Assembly: GCF_051200875.1 (NCBI RefSeq)
Contig: NZ_CP195191.1
Location: 3,348,001 to 3,412,000, forward strand
DNA length: 64,000 nt
Direction of reading: 5' to 3'
From: Pseudotabrizicola sp051200875
Lineage (GTDB): Bacteria > Pseudomonadota > Alphaproteobacteria > Rhodobacterales > Rhodobacteraceae
Part shown: in pieces, positions 34,839 to 43,304 of the stretch
How positions within the stretch are numbered: position 1 is the first letter of the stretch
Layout: each line of letters starts with the position of its first letter
Position numbers and translations under genes: made by a program
Notes under the pieces: generated by a model
Databases searched by the model: none
The model's input: the letters and a program-made list of their open reading frames with translations, nothing else
Told to the model about the DNA's origin: nothing

Positions 34839-36215
34839 ATGTTGGACTCAGGTAATGACCCAACCATTTCGCAAAGGCTTGCCCGCTGGGGCAAAGAGCT
34901 TTCGCCCGAAGCGTTGCCAGACAGCACAAAGAACAAAGCGCGTGACATCTTGGTGGATGTCGTTGGACTGTGCATCGCGGCCCGTCACACCGATTATGTA
35001 GGAGCCGTCGCGGTGGCTGTCGAGGCCGGTCCACGGACGGTCATCGGCCAACGAAAATCCTCCTCTGCAGGCGGAGCAGCCTTGGTCAACGGAACCGCCG
35101 CTCATGGTGAGGATTTCGATGATACGTTCGAGGGCGGGCCGGTCCACTCTGGTGTCGTGCTGGTGCCAGCACTTCTTGCCGCGGCAGAGGAGTGGGCACT
35201 GCCGAATGACAGAACGATGCTGGGGCTTGTCTCGGGGACCGAACTGTTGTGCCGTTTGGCACTGACCCTGCCAAAGGCCGTTCACAAAGCAGGCTTTCAC
35301 CCCACCGCTGTATTGGGAACATTCGCTGCAACCTTCGGGATCTGCGTGGCTTGCCGGGTGGATGAGAAAGTTACGGAAAACGCCCTTGGAATTGCAGGCA
35401 GCATGGCGTCCGGGATCATCGAATATCTTGGTGATGGAAGTTGGACAAAGCGAATGCATCCCGGTTGGTCCGCGCAATCGGCACTCCGAGCCGTTGCCTT
35501 GGCGCGTGCGGGATTCATCGGGCCGAAAAAGGTCTTTGAAGGTACGCATGGCGCTTTTCGCACATTCGCTCCTTCGGTGACGCCTCGTACAGACCTTCTG
35601 CTTGAGGGATTGGGACAAAGCTTTGTCAGCGATACGATCACCTTCAAACCCTATCCCTGCGGGACGATGATCCAGCCCTACATTGATTGCGCCATAGCTT
35701 TGCGTCGCAAGGGCGCGCGACTTGATGGCATCCGGCAAATTACCTGCAAGACCGCCGAGGGCATCGTTCACCGTCTTTGGGAGCCGCTCGCACTAAAGCA
35801 GAACCCACCGACAGATTATGCGGCGAAGTTCTCGGTGCCGTTCGGCGTGGCCTTGGGACTCGTCAGAGGGCACGCGGATTTGGCCGATTATACGACGTCC
35901 GCTTTGGATGACGCCTTTTTGAAAAAGGTTGCGCGCAAGGTTCAATACGAAATTGATCCTGCCAACCCATACCCGTCTGCATTTACCGGGCATGTCCGTA
36001 TTGATTATGAGGATGGTACCAGCATGGAACATGATCAGGATCACATGCGGGGGGGCGTTGCCGCGCCGCTAAGCCGGTCCGAGATTGATGCAAAGTTTGC
36101 ATCCAATCTCTCTTTTGGCGGCGAGACAGACGCCGCGCGCCTGTTAGATCTGTGCGAGACAATTGCGTCTGGAAAAGGGGATCACCGGATGATCGCCGGG
36201 CTGGCTTCAGCATGA
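34839..36215 (+). CDS. MmgE/PrpD family protein (intact paralogue)
   Basis: A 458-residue member of the MmgE/PrpD family, unbroken and separate from the frameshifted copy at 30-31 kb. Visible conserved segments include ILVDVVGLCIAARHTDY, VNGTAAHGEDFDDTFEG (the catalytic-region His and Asp), HPTAVLGTFAA and KPYPCGTMIQPYID. The ATG at 34839 follows AAAGGA. The stop shares ATGA with the downstream SDR-like gene. Reactions known for this family are dehydration, epimerisation or decarboxylation of substituted succinates and citrates, which suits a carboxylate importer, but the substrate is not identifiable. Confidence 0.92.
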   Translation: MLDSGNDPTISQRLARWGKELSPEALPDSTKNKARDILVDVVGLCIAARHTDYVGAVAVAVEAGPRTVIGQRKSSSAGGAALVNGTAAHGEDFDDTFEGGPVHSGVVLVPALLAAAEEWALPNDRTMLGLVSGTELLCRLALTLPKAVHKAGFHPTAVLGTFAATFGICVACRVDEKVTENALGIAGSMASGIIEYLGDGSWTKRMHPGWSAQSALRAVALARAGFIGPKKVFEGTHGAFRTFAPSVTPRTDLLLEGLGQSFVSDTITFKPYPCGTMIQPYIDCAIALRRKGARLDGIRQITCKTAEGIVHRLWEPLALKQNPPTDYAAKFSVPFGVALGLVRGHADLADYTTSALDDAFLKKVARKVQYEIDPANPYPSAFTGHVRIDYEDGTSMEHDQDHMRGGVAAPLSRSEIDAKFASNLSFGGETDAARLLDLCETIASGKGDHRMIAGLASA

Positions 36216-36967
36216 CATCAGCTCAGGTCAATTCTGGTGTCGCGCTTGTCACAGGTGCGTCGCGCAATATCGGCAGGGCCATCGCCTTGCGCCTTGCCGG
36301 GCTTGGATATGACATCGCAGTCCATGTCGGAAAGGATCTGGCTTCGGGCGAGGAAACCGCCGCTGAGATCAGGGCGCTGAACCGCCGGGCCGAAGTCTTT
36401 TCGGCAGATCTTTCGGATCCAGCATCGTGCAAGGCGCTTGTCAGCAATGCCTTGTCGGCGTTTGGTCGTTTGGATGTGCTGGTGAACAATGCCGCTGTGC
36501 GGCCCGAGTCCCCGTTCGAGGAGATCACACTGGCCGAATGGCGCCAAGTCATGGCGCTTGCCCTGGACGCCCCGTTCTTTGTGTCCCAGGCGGCGGTTGC
36601 GCCGCTATCGCGCAGCCCGGTCGCCTCGATCGTCCATATTGGCGGGTTGACCGGCCACACCGGAGCCCAGCATCGGGCGCATGTTATCACTGCCAAAGCG
36701 GGGTTGATCGGCTTGACCAAGGCCATGGCCCACGATCTTGCGGCCAAGGCGATCCGTGTCAACTGCGTCGTGCCGGGACTTATCGAGACCGCACGCGTTG
36801 GGGGGCACGCAGCGCAACCGGCACATCATGCCAAGACGGCAAACCTGCTTGGATATCGCGGCGGCGCTGATGACGTCGCCGGGGCAGTTGCCTATCTTTG
36901 CGCGCCGGAGAACCGTTATCTGACTGGCCAAACCTTGCATGTGAACGGTGGTGCCTATCTGCCATGA
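36212..36967 (+). CDS. SDR-family protein lacking the catalytic Ser and Tyr
   Basis: A 251-residue Rossmann-fold protein of the short-chain dehydrogenase/reductase family. It has the dinucleotide loop TGASRNIGRAIA, the NNAAV motif and the C-terminal DVAGAVAYLCAPENRYLTGQTLHVNGG segment typical of classical SDRs. At the active site, however, the YxxxK motif reads VITAK, and the usual serine 13 residues earlier is glycine within IGGLTGHTG. Only the lysine remains. It may therefore have a different chemistry or a non-catalytic role. Its start overlaps the MmgE stop and its stop overlaps the next start. Confidence 0.88.
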   Translation: MTSAQVNSGVALVTGASRNIGRAIALRLAGLGYDIAVHVGKDLASGEETAAEIRALNRRAEVFSADLSDPASCKALVSNALSAFGRLDVLVNNAAVRPESPFEEITLAEWRQVMALALDAPFFVSQAAVAPLSRSPVASIVHIGGLTGHTGAQHRAHVITAKAGLIGLTKAMAHDLAAKAIRVNCVVPGLIETARVGGHAAQPAHHAKTANLLGYRGGADDVAGAVAYLCAPENRYLTGQTLHVNGGAYLP

Positions 36968-37983
36968 AAACCAAGCCTTGGCTCCTTCAGGCCGGCGGGT
37001 TTGTCGCAGCAATTTGCGGTGGGGCCGCGTTCAACGCTTTGCATGTGCCTATTGGGTGGGTCCTTGGTGCGCTCATCGCCTCGGCAGCTTGGTGTAACTT
37101 GACCGGTGCCCCGGGGCTTGGGCGGGATGCGCGCAGGGTTGCTTTGTTGCTGTTGGGGGTGGCGACTGCGGCGATCCTGACTCCGGCTCTTTTGGCCGAG
37201 ATGGTGACGCTGCTTCCGCTGATGGTTTTTGCTGCGATCGTCGTGAATGTGGTGGCGTTGCTTTTGGTGCGCCCCTTCGCGCATCTGGTTGGCGTCGATA
37301 GGACCACCGCGCTTTGTTCAGTGCTGCCGGCGGGTTTGGCCGAGATGGCGGGGCTGGCACAGGATCGTGGGGCGCGGGTAGATGTTGTGACGCTTGCCCA
37401 TACGGTCAGGGTGACCGTCCTTGTGATGACCGTTCCCTTCCTTGTCGGTGCCGAAGATCGTGTGGCAGACCCGTCGGCAGGTGAGCCTCTGCTCACCTTG
37501 GCCTGCCTTGCGATCAGTGGCCTCTTGGCGTGGATCATGCATCGGTCCGGCTTTGTGAATCCGTGGATCGTGGTTCCGATCGTGGTGGGAATGGGCGTGG
37601 TTCTGTTGGGCGGTACGATTGCCCCGATTCCGAAACCGATTGTCATTCTGGCCCAGATCCTGATCGGCGCCTCGCTTGGGTCCAAGTTGTCGCTGGCTGA
37701 TTTGCTGGGACGGCCGCGTCCCTTGATCGCGGCCCTTTTCAGCACGCTTGCGCTGTTTGTGGGTGCGCTGGTTTGTGTCGGGCCGCCGCTGCTTTGGGTG
37801 TTCGGTACGGGCTTTTCGACCACGGTTCTGGCGCTTGCTCCGGGTGGGCTTGCCGAGATGCTGGCGGCCGCGAAATCTGTTGGGGCGAATGTGCCCTTTG
37901 TGGTCGGCTTTCAGATTTTGCGGTCATTGATGACGAACTCGCTGGCCCCCGTTTTGCTGAGCCGATGGGGCGCGCAAAAGTGA
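36964..37983 (+). CDS. AbrB-family membrane protein (duplicated-domain transporter)
   Basis: A 339-residue membrane protein of the COG3180/TIGR03082 family, sometimes mislabelled ammonia monooxygenase. About ten membrane segments fall into two similar halves; the internal duplication is visible as VPIGWVLGALIASA...LPAGLAEMAGLA in the first half and LSLADLLG...LAPGGLAEMLAAA in the second. The GLAEM motif is a family hallmark. ATG 36964 shares ATGA with the SDR gene. It is probably an extra carboxylate carrier in this cluster, though its substrate is not established. Confidence 0.88.
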   Translation: MKTKPWLLQAGGFVAAICGGAAFNALHVPIGWVLGALIASAAWCNLTGAPGLGRDARRVALLLLGVATAAILTPALLAEMVTLLPLMVFAAIVVNVVALLLVRPFAHLVGVDRTTALCSVLPAGLAEMAGLAQDRGARVDVVTLAHTVRVTVLVMTVPFLVGAEDRVADPSAGEPLLTLACLAISGLLAWIMHRSGFVNPWIVVPIVVGMGVVLLGGTIAPIPKPIVILAQILIGASLGSKLSLADLLGRPRPLIAALFSTLALFVGALVCVGPPLLWVFGTGFSTTVLALAPGGLAEMLAAAKSVGANVPFVVGFQILRSLMTNSLAPVLLSRWGAQK

Positions 37984-38018
37984 CAGGCCATTGACGCGAG
38001 CAAGTCGAGGGGATGAAG

Positions 38019-38042
38019 CGTCCCCGTCGGGGACGTTTTTTT
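38019..38042 (+). terminator. Rho-independent terminator of the carboxylate operon
   Basis: A 7-bp GC-rich stem (38019-38025 with 38029-38035, CGTCCCC/GGGGACG) closes a three-base GTC loop and is followed by seven T residues. It lies 36 bases after the AbrB-family stop, a strong intrinsic terminator. Confidence 0.9.
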
Positions 38043-38118
38043 GATTAAGTGAAATCAATGAGTTAATGTCGGGGATTTAGGTATTCTTAATCTTTGGCCC
38101 GATTTTCGGGTTTGAAAG

Positions 38119-38176
38119 GCCGCGGGGCGAACGCTGGTGCGCTCCAAGTTTCTCGCAGTTGGGCGTGCCCCGCGGC
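38119..38176 (-). terminator. Long-range hairpin downstream of the 25-residue peptide gene
   Basis: GCCGCGGGGC at 38119-38128 pairs perfectly with GCCCCGCGGC at 38167-38176 around a 38-base loop. It begins five bases after the stop of the leftward small gene, so a terminator or 3' stabiliser is likely. No long T run follows on the minus strand. Confidence 0.5.
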
Positions 38177-38180
38177 AGGA

Positions 38181-38258
38181 TCAGAATACGTCAGTCAGGT
38201 AAAGCAGGATGATGATGGGGATCGGAATACCGATCAGCCAAGCCAATGCGCCTTTCAT
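38181..38258 (-). CDS. 25-residue hydrophobic peptide
   Basis: Reads MKGALAWLIGIPIPIIILLY followed by LTDVF and a stop. It is a single membrane segment with a Gly-Ile-Pro-Ile-Pro core. An AAGGAG sequence stands seven bases before the ATG, which is better than at many real genes here. I recall similar very short hydrophobic proteins in other alphaproteobacteria, but cannot confirm it. Possibly a membrane stress peptide. Confidence 0.65.
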   Translation of the reverse strand: MKGALAWLIGIPIPIIILLYLTDVF

Positions 38259-38383
38259 TGGAAAACTCCTTCAACATAACAGATGCACGAATAACGCGGG
38301 CGGCGGCGATTTCGTTCCCTGATGACCCCAAGAAAGCCAAATTTTTTATCTTTATGAATAGGTTAGTGTATTTTTCCGAAATG

Positions 38384-38417
38384 AAAAAAGCGGCGGTCAG
38401 GTTGGCCTGACCGCCGC
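38384..38417 (-). terminator. Rho-independent terminator of the DUF3309 gene
   Basis: On the minus strand, a 12-bp perfect stem (38406-38417 with 38390-38401, GCGGCGGTCAGG/CCTGACCGCCGC) with a four-base loop is followed by six T residues (38384-38389). It lies 32 bases after the DUF3309 stop. A classic strong terminator. Confidence 0.92.
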
Positions 38418-38449
38418 GCACTCGTCACAGGGAACACTCAAAGATCCAA

Positions 38450-38608
38450 TCAGATCCTGCCCAACAGCATCAAAAGCAGGATCACGACCAGCACGAGGCC
38501 AAGGCCACCGGAGGGCAGATAGCCCCAATTGCGCGAGTGGCCCCAAGTCGGCAGGGCGCCGATCAAAAGCAGGATCAAGACAATAAGCAGGATCGTTGAA
38601 AGGGTCAT
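38450..38608 (-). CDS. DUF3309 family small membrane protein
   Basis: A 52-residue protein with two hydrophobic helices (about residues 3-18 and 36-50) joined by LPTWGHSRNWGYLPSGGLG. This linker is the hallmark of DUF3309, a family of tiny proteins frequent in proteobacteria and of unknown function. AAGGA lies nine bases before the ATG. It has its own terminator, so it is probably a monocistronic gene. Confidence 0.9.
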   Translation of the reverse strand: MTLSTILLIVLILLLIGALPTWGHSRNWGYLPSGGLGLVLVVILLLMLLGRI

Positions 38609-39024
38609 TTTGAAAGGTCCTTACTGGTTCACTCTTTATCACCTGCACAGACAACGCCGCGGCCGCAGAGCGGTTCCCGAGAATTTGAAAAGTCTTGAAC
38701 TGAGGTCTTTCCCAATCCTGTAAGGGGTGGACATTCGTTCGCCAGAGAAGCAGGCCCGAAAGAGAGCATTTACCTTTGATGATGCGGGGGCCGATTCGCG
38801 TTATGCGGGTTTGGATGCCGCGAAACTTTAGGAAATAGGCAGATTGTTTGATCCGCCTCTGACAAAATACAACCATGGATTGAGTCTTGTGGCGGCGGAA
38901 AATTCGGGCGGTTGCAATGCGAAGGCAAAACGTAACCAAAAGATTAAATGTGTTGCTTTGGTATGGGTCAGTGCTAGCGATTTGACATTTAGGGGCGGCG
39001 TTTTTTTCTGATGGGAATTTTCAA
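38609..39024. other. Region upstream of the RTX protein gene
   Basis: 416 bases between the divergent DUF3309 and RTX genes. The part nearest the RTX start (38840-39010) is AT-rich. No operator or -35/-10 pair could be picked with confidence, and no gene is supported here. Confidence 0.4.
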
Positions 39025-40233
39025 ATGGCTGACTACTACCCAACGACAAATGGTGACAACACGGTTACCGGCGGTTCTGGTGACGATAACGTGTATGGTG
39101 GAACAAATTCATCATCCGGTTCGAACGAAGCGGGCAATGACAGCCTGAGCGGCGGCGCCGGGAACGATGCCCTTTATGGTGGTAGGGATAATGACACCTT
39201 AAACGGCGATGCAGGCAATGACTCTCTTTACGGTGGAAACGGTGCTGACCTGCTGAATGGCGGCGATGGCAACGATTTGCTGGATGGCGGCACGGACAGT
39301 GCCAACGATACCCTTAATGGCGGTGCCGGTGACGACAGCTTGGATGGCGGAAATGGTGATGACGTTCTGAATGGCGGTGCCGGTGACGACAGCTTGGATG
39401 GCGAAAATGGTGATGACGTTCTGAATGGCGGCGACGGTGACGACAACCTGAGTGGTGGAAATCAGGACGATACGTTGACTGGCGGAAACGGGGACGACGC
39501 CCTTTCTGGTGGAAATCGGGACGATGATCTGACCGGTGGTCTTGGTGATGATCTGCTGAATGGTGGTGACGGATCGGACATATTTCGGTTTACCTTCACG
39601 GTCGGAAACTCTGGAACGCAGACCACCACCTTTGCCCAGTTTCTGACGGCGAATGGCTTTGGGGCCTATGTTGTGAATGGTCAGGTTGCCGATGGCATTC
39701 CGCAGAATATCTTCTCGACCCAATACACCGCTTGGCTGAACGGTCTTGTGGCCGCAAATGGCTTGGGCGTCGACCTGGATGGAGACGGGGTGATCAGCGT
39801 TGGTCTCAACCAGAACGATCCATCAGGCCTGCCGCACATCGAAGGCCTGACCACGGAACAGGTGGATGAGTTGTTCAACGGTACGGACAACGTCTTTGTG
39901 AAAACCGGCAGCAAGACCCAAGAGCGCTATTATTCGAACGATTTCTTGACCAGCGGCCTGTCGGTGACCGGTGAGGGCAACGATACGATCACCGGGCTGG
40001 ATGACACGGTCGATATTGGCGTGGATGAGATCGTTCTATACGGGTTGACGGACTTGGACGATGCCGAGCTGGATCAGTTGTTTGATCTGGTTCTGATCGA
40101 CACCGATGGTATTGGCGGCGTGGATGCGACCGTGCTGACTTGGGATGGCGGATCGATTCAGATCAATGGCACCTTTGAATGGGGCACGGATGTGCTGGCC
40201 TTCTTTAGTGACGCGCAGGTTTCTTTGCTTTGA
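39025..40233 (+). CDS. RTX (haemolysin-type) calcium-binding repeat protein
   Basis: A 402-residue acidic protein without an N-terminal signal peptide. Residues about 14-190 are tandem RTX nonapeptides of the GGxGxDxLx type (for example GGAGNDALYGG, GGNGDDVLNGG) that form a calcium-loaded beta-roll. Two 54-bp units at 39316-39423 are nearly identical. Residues 190-402 form a non-repeat domain without a recognisable enzyme motif; it includes DLDGDGVISVGLNQND, which looks like another Ca-binding loop. RTX proteins normally leave by type I secretion using a C-terminal signal; no transporter genes are near. The function is probably structural or adhesive. Confidence 0.88.
   Translation: MADYYPTTNGDNTVTGGSGDDNVYGGTNSSSGSNEAGNDSLSGGAGNDALYGGRDNDTLNGDAGNDSLYGGNGADLLNGGDGNDLLDGGTDSANDTLNGGAGDDSLDGGNGDDVLNGGAGDDSLDGENGDDVLNGGDGDDNLSGGNQDDTLTGGNGDDALSGGNRDDDLTGGLGDDLLNGGDGSDIFRFTFTVGNSGTQTTTFAQFLTANGFGAYVVNGQVADGIPQNIFSTQYTAWLNGLVAANGLGVDLDGDGVISVGLNQNDPSGLPHIEGLTTEQVDELFNGTDNVFVKTGSKTQERYYSNDFLTSGLSVTGEGNDTITGLDDTVDIGVDEIVLYGLTDLDDAELDQLFDLVLIDTDGIGGVDATVLTWDGGSIQINGTFEWGTDVLAFFSDAQVSLL
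39316..39423 (+). repeat. Two 54-bp tandem repeats within the RTX gene
   Basis: Units 39316-39369 and 39370-39423 differ at about one base. Each encodes 18 residues, two RTX nonapeptides. They probably arose by slippage or unequal recombination and may vary in number between strains. Confidence 0.85.
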
Positions 40234-40260
40234 ACTGCAACGGGATGTGATGAAACAGAA

Positions 40261-40292
40261 AAGCCGCCGCGAGGGTTTCGCGGCGGCTTTTT
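40261..40292. terminator. Terminator between the convergent RTX and ettA genes
   Basis: A 12-bp stem (40261-40272 with 40278-40289, AAGCCGCCGCGA/TCGCGGCGGCTT) closes a five-base loop, with T residues after it on the plus strand and A residues before it. It can serve RTX transcription and, on the other strand, ettA. Confidence 0.9.
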
Positions 40293-40311
40293 GGTTCATG
40301 TGTGACCGAGC

Positions 40312-41967
40312 TTAGCGGCTGAACTTTTTATACTTCACGCGCTTGGGTTCGATGGAATCCGGGCCAAGGCGGCGGACCTTGTCTTCTTCATAGGCCTCAA
40401 AATTGCCTTCGAACCATTCCACATGGGCGTCGCCTTCGAAGGCGAGGATGTGGGTGCAGAGGCGGTCGAGGAAGAAGCGGTCGTGGCTGATGATCACGGC
40501 GCAGCCTGCGAATTCTTCGATGGCGGCTTCGAGCGCTTGCAGGGTTTCGACGTCGAGGTCGTTGGTCGGTTCGTCGAGGAGAAGGACGTTGCCGCCGCGG
40601 CGCAGAAGTTTGGCCATGTGGACGCGGTTACGCTCCCCCCCCGACAGGAGGCCGACTTTTTTCTGCTGGTCGCCGCCCTTGAAGTTGAAGGCCCCGCAAT
40701 AGGCGCGGGAGTTCATGGTGGCGTCGCCGAGTTCCAGAATTTCCAGCCCGTCGGAGATTTCTTCCCAGACGGTCTTGTTCGGGTCGAGCGCATCACGCGA
40801 CTGGTCGACATAGGCGAGTTTCACCGTGTCGCCGAATGTGACGGTGCCGGCATCGGGCTTTTCCTGACCGGTCAGCATGCGGAAGAGGGTGGATTTACCG
40901 GCGCCGTTCGGGCCGATCACGCCGACGATGCCGCCCGGAGGCAGGGCAAAGGTCAGGTTTTCGATCAGAAGCTTGTCGCCATAGGCTTTTTGCAGACCCT
41001 CGACCTCGATCACCTTGCCGCCAAGGCGGGGGCCGTTCGGGATGATGATCTGGGCGGTCGAAATTTTTTCACGCTCGGACTTCGAGGCCATTTCCTCATA
41101 GGCGTTGATACGGGCCTTTTGCTTGGCCTGACGGGCCTTGGCCCCGGCGCGGATCCATTCGAGTTCGCGTTCCAGCGTCTTTTGCTTGGCGCGGTCTTCG
41201 CGGGCTTCTTGCGCCAGACGCTTGGCTTTCTGTTCCAGCCACGAGGAATAGTTGCCCTCATAGGGGATGCCACGGCCACGGTCGAGTTCAAGGATCCAGC
41301 CGGTGATGTCGTCGAGGAAGTAGCGGTCGTGGGTGACGATCAGGATGGTGCCTTTGTATTCGATCAGGTGCTTTTGCAGCCAAGCGATGGTTTCGGCATC
41401 AAGGTGGTTGGTCGGTTCGTCAAGAAGCAGCATGTCAGGCGCTTCGAGCAGCAGTTTGCACAGTGCGACGCGGCGCTTTTCCCCGCCGGAAAGGGTGGTG
41501 ACGCTGGCATCATCGGGGGGGCAGCGCAGGGCCTCCATCGCGACATCGACTTGGCTGTCGAGATCCCAGAGGTTTTCTGCGTCGATCTCGTCTTGCAGCT
41601 TGGCCATTTCCTCGGCGGTTTCGTCCGAGTAGTTCATGGCCAGTTCGTTATAGCGGTCGATCTTGGCCTGCTTTTCCGCAACACCCAGCATGACGTTGCC
41701 GCGCACGTCAAGGCTTTCGTCCAGTTGTGGTTCTTGCGGCAGGTAGCCGACCTTGGCGCCTTTGGCGGCCCAGGCCTCGCCGGTGAAATCCTTGTCCCAT
41801 CCGGCCATAACGCGCAGAAGGGTGGATTTACCCGCGCCGTTGACGCCGACGACGCCGATTTTCACGCCGGGAAGGAAGTTGAGGCGGATGTTCTCGAACA
41901 CCTTTTTGCCGCCGGGATAGGTCTTGGAGACGCCATCCATGTGATAGACGAACTGGTAGGAAGCCAT
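40312..41967 (-). CDS. ettA: Energy-dependent translational throttle protein EttA (ABC-F family)
   Basis: A 551-residue soluble ABC-F protein that binds the ribosomal E site and gates the first elongation step according to ATP/ADP. Two ATPase domains are visible: Walker A loops GVNGAGKST (near residue 40) and GPNGAGKST (near 350), signatures LSGGEKRR and LSGGERNR, and Walker B segments LLLDEPTNHLD and LLLDEPTNDLD. Between them lies the P-site-interaction linker with charged helices (LEQKAKRLAQEAREDRAKQKTLEREL). The length and the second-domain start match EttA rather than Uup or YheS. No signal peptide or membrane segment. Confidence 0.95.
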   Translation of the reverse strand: MASYQFVYHMDGVSKTYPGGKKVFENIRLNFLPGVKIGVVGVNGAGKSTLLRVMAGWDKDFTGEAWAAKGAKVGYLPQEPQLDESLDVRGNVMLGVAEKQAKIDRYNELAMNYSDETAEEMAKLQDEIDAENLWDLDSQVDVAMEALRCPPDDASVTTLSGGEKRRVALCKLLLEAPDMLLLDEPTNHLDAETIAWLQKHLIEYKGTILIVTHDRYFLDDITGWILELDRGRGIPYEGNYSSWLEQKAKRLAQEAREDRAKQKTLERELEWIRAGAKARQAKQKARINAYEEMASKSEREKISTAQIIIPNGPRLGGKVIEVEGLQKAYGDKLLIENLTFALPPGGIVGVIGPNGAGKSTLFRMLTGQEKPDAGTVTFGDTVKLAYVDQSRDALDPNKTVWEEISDGLEILELGDATMNSRAYCGAFNFKGGDQQKKVGLLSGGERNRVHMAKLLRRGGNVLLLDEPTNDLDVETLQALEAAIEEFAGCAVIISHDRFFLDRLCTHILAFEGDAHVEWFEGNFEAYEEDKVRRLGPDSIEPKRVKYKKFSR

Positions 41968-42087
41968 GGTCGGTGATCCCGTCTGAAAGAGGTTTTCCCC
42001 CAGATAGGCGAAAGCGGGCGCGGGGGCAATGCGCCTGCATCTGTCGGGGCATGTGGATTGGGGAGCTTTGAGCGTGGGGGGCTTGGG

Positions 42088-42549
42088 TTACAGGCGCTTT
42101 TCAAAGAAATGGTGCGCGTAGGGGTTGTCGTTGTAGCGCGCGATCTCGGTCCAGCCTTGGCGGTGGTAGAAGGCGACGGCCTTGGGAAGGTGGCGCGAGG
42201 TGTCAAGGACAAGGCGCGACAGGCCCATGGTGCGGGCTTTGGTCTCAATTTCGGCCATTAACGCACGGGCAAGGCCGGATTGGCGGGCTGCCGGCGCGAC
42301 CCAGAGGCGCTTGACCTCTCCGGTCGTGGCATCTTCGCGGCGCAGGCCGACACAGCCGATGGCGGTGCGGCCGTCAAAGGCCAGAAGGAAAAGACCGTCG
42401 GGCGCGCGCATGGAGGACAGGCTTTCCTCGGTCAGCGGGCCGGGATCAAAGCCCTGCGGAAAGATCGCGGCGAGTTCGGCGAAATAGTCCTGCATAGAGG
42501 CCAGGGATTGCGGATCGGTCGGGTCTGCGGGGCGAATGTCATGGCGCAT
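42088..42549 (-). CDS. GNAT family N-acetyltransferase
   Basis: A 153-residue acetyl-CoA-dependent acyltransferase. The GNAT core shows the beta4 strand with EVKRLWVAPAARQSGLARALM, giving the pyrophosphate-binding Q/RxxGxA loop, then helix alpha3, and a C-terminal AVAFYHRQGWTEIARY motif. The ATG at 42549 fits the usual family start; the open frame upstream reads through divergent nadD and is ignored. Acceptor substrate unknown. Confidence 0.9.
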   Translation of the reverse strand: MRHDIRPADPTDPQSLASMQDYFAELAAIFPQGFDPGPLTEESLSSMRAPDGLFLLAFDGRTAIGCVGLRREDATTGEVKRLWVAPAARQSGLARALMAEIETKARTMGLSRLVLDTSRHLPKAVAFYHRQGWTEIARYNDNPYAHHFFEKRL

Positions 42550-42654
42550 GATGTGGCGCAGAATGCAGTCTGCAGGCAGATTTGCAAGGCCACCATTGAC
42601 TTTGTCCGGCAAGGGAAGTGAAACCTTTCGGAAAGAGAGCGCGGGAGGGCGTGA

Positions 42655-43251
42655 ATGCGGCAAGGCTTTCCCCATGCGGAGCGCGGGCAGGTGATCGGAC
42701 TTTTGGGCGGGTCGTTCGACCCTGCGCATGAGGGCCATGTCCATATCACCGAAGAGGCGATCAAGCGGCTGCATCTGGATCAGGTGTGGTGGATGATCAC
42801 GCCGGGCAATCCGTTGAAGCCGCGGCAACCTGCGCCGATGCAGGCGCGGATGGCGCGGGCGCGGCAGGTGATGCGGCATCCGAAGGTGCGGATCACCGAT
42901 CTGGAGGCAAGGCTGGGCACGCGCTATACCCATGCCACGGTCAGTCGGCTGAAGGCGATGTATCCGGGTGTGACCTTTGTCTGGCTGATGGGAGCCGACA
43001 ATCTGGCGCAGTTTCATCGCTGGGATCGCTGGCAGGATATTTTGCGGATGATCCCGGTGGCGGTATTGGCGCGGCCCGGCAAGGGGCTGCGGGCACGGTT
43101 GAGCCACGCGGCGCAGGTGTTCCGGCAGAAGCGGTTGGCGCGGGGCGAGGCGTTGGAGTATCGCAGGCCCCCAATCTGGGCCTTTGTCAATTTGCCGATG
43201 AACAAGGCGTCATCGACGGACATCCGCGCACGCGGGGAATGGCAGAGTTGA
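42655..43251 (+). CDS. nadD: Nicotinate-nucleotide adenylyltransferase
   Basis: Adds AMP to nicotinate mononucleotide in NAD synthesis. The 198-residue protein begins with the nucleotidyltransferase signature IGLLGGSFDPAHEGHVHI, containing the HxGH-type motif. MGADNLAQFHRWDRW and the C-terminal ASSTDIRARG segment (the SxTxxR motif) complete the active site. GGGAGGG lies just upstream. It is divergent from the GNAT gene and followed by dacB. Confidence 0.96.
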   Translation: MRQGFPHAERGQVIGLLGGSFDPAHEGHVHITEEAIKRLHLDQVWWMITPGNPLKPRQPAPMQARMARARQVMRHPKVRITDLEARLGTRYTHATVSRLKAMYPGVTFVWLMGADNLAQFHRWDRWQDILRMIPVAVLARPGKGLRARLSHAAQVFRQKRLARGEALEYRRPPIWAFVNLPMNKASSTDIRARGEWQS

Positions 43252-43304
43252 ATTCCGGCTTGGGCGTGGCGTAAGCTGCGGCATGGGTGAGGGATTTTAA
43301 GAGT

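Noticed and set aside
36964..37983. Ammonia monooxygenase annotation for the AbrB-family gene
   Set aside because: That name is a database misnomer for this family. The sequence is a duplicated membrane carrier with GLAEM motifs and no monooxygenase features.
40423..41976. Long rightward open frame opposite ettA
   Set aside because: It mirrors the ettA codons and has no recognisable domain. ettA carries all ABC-F motifs on the other strand.
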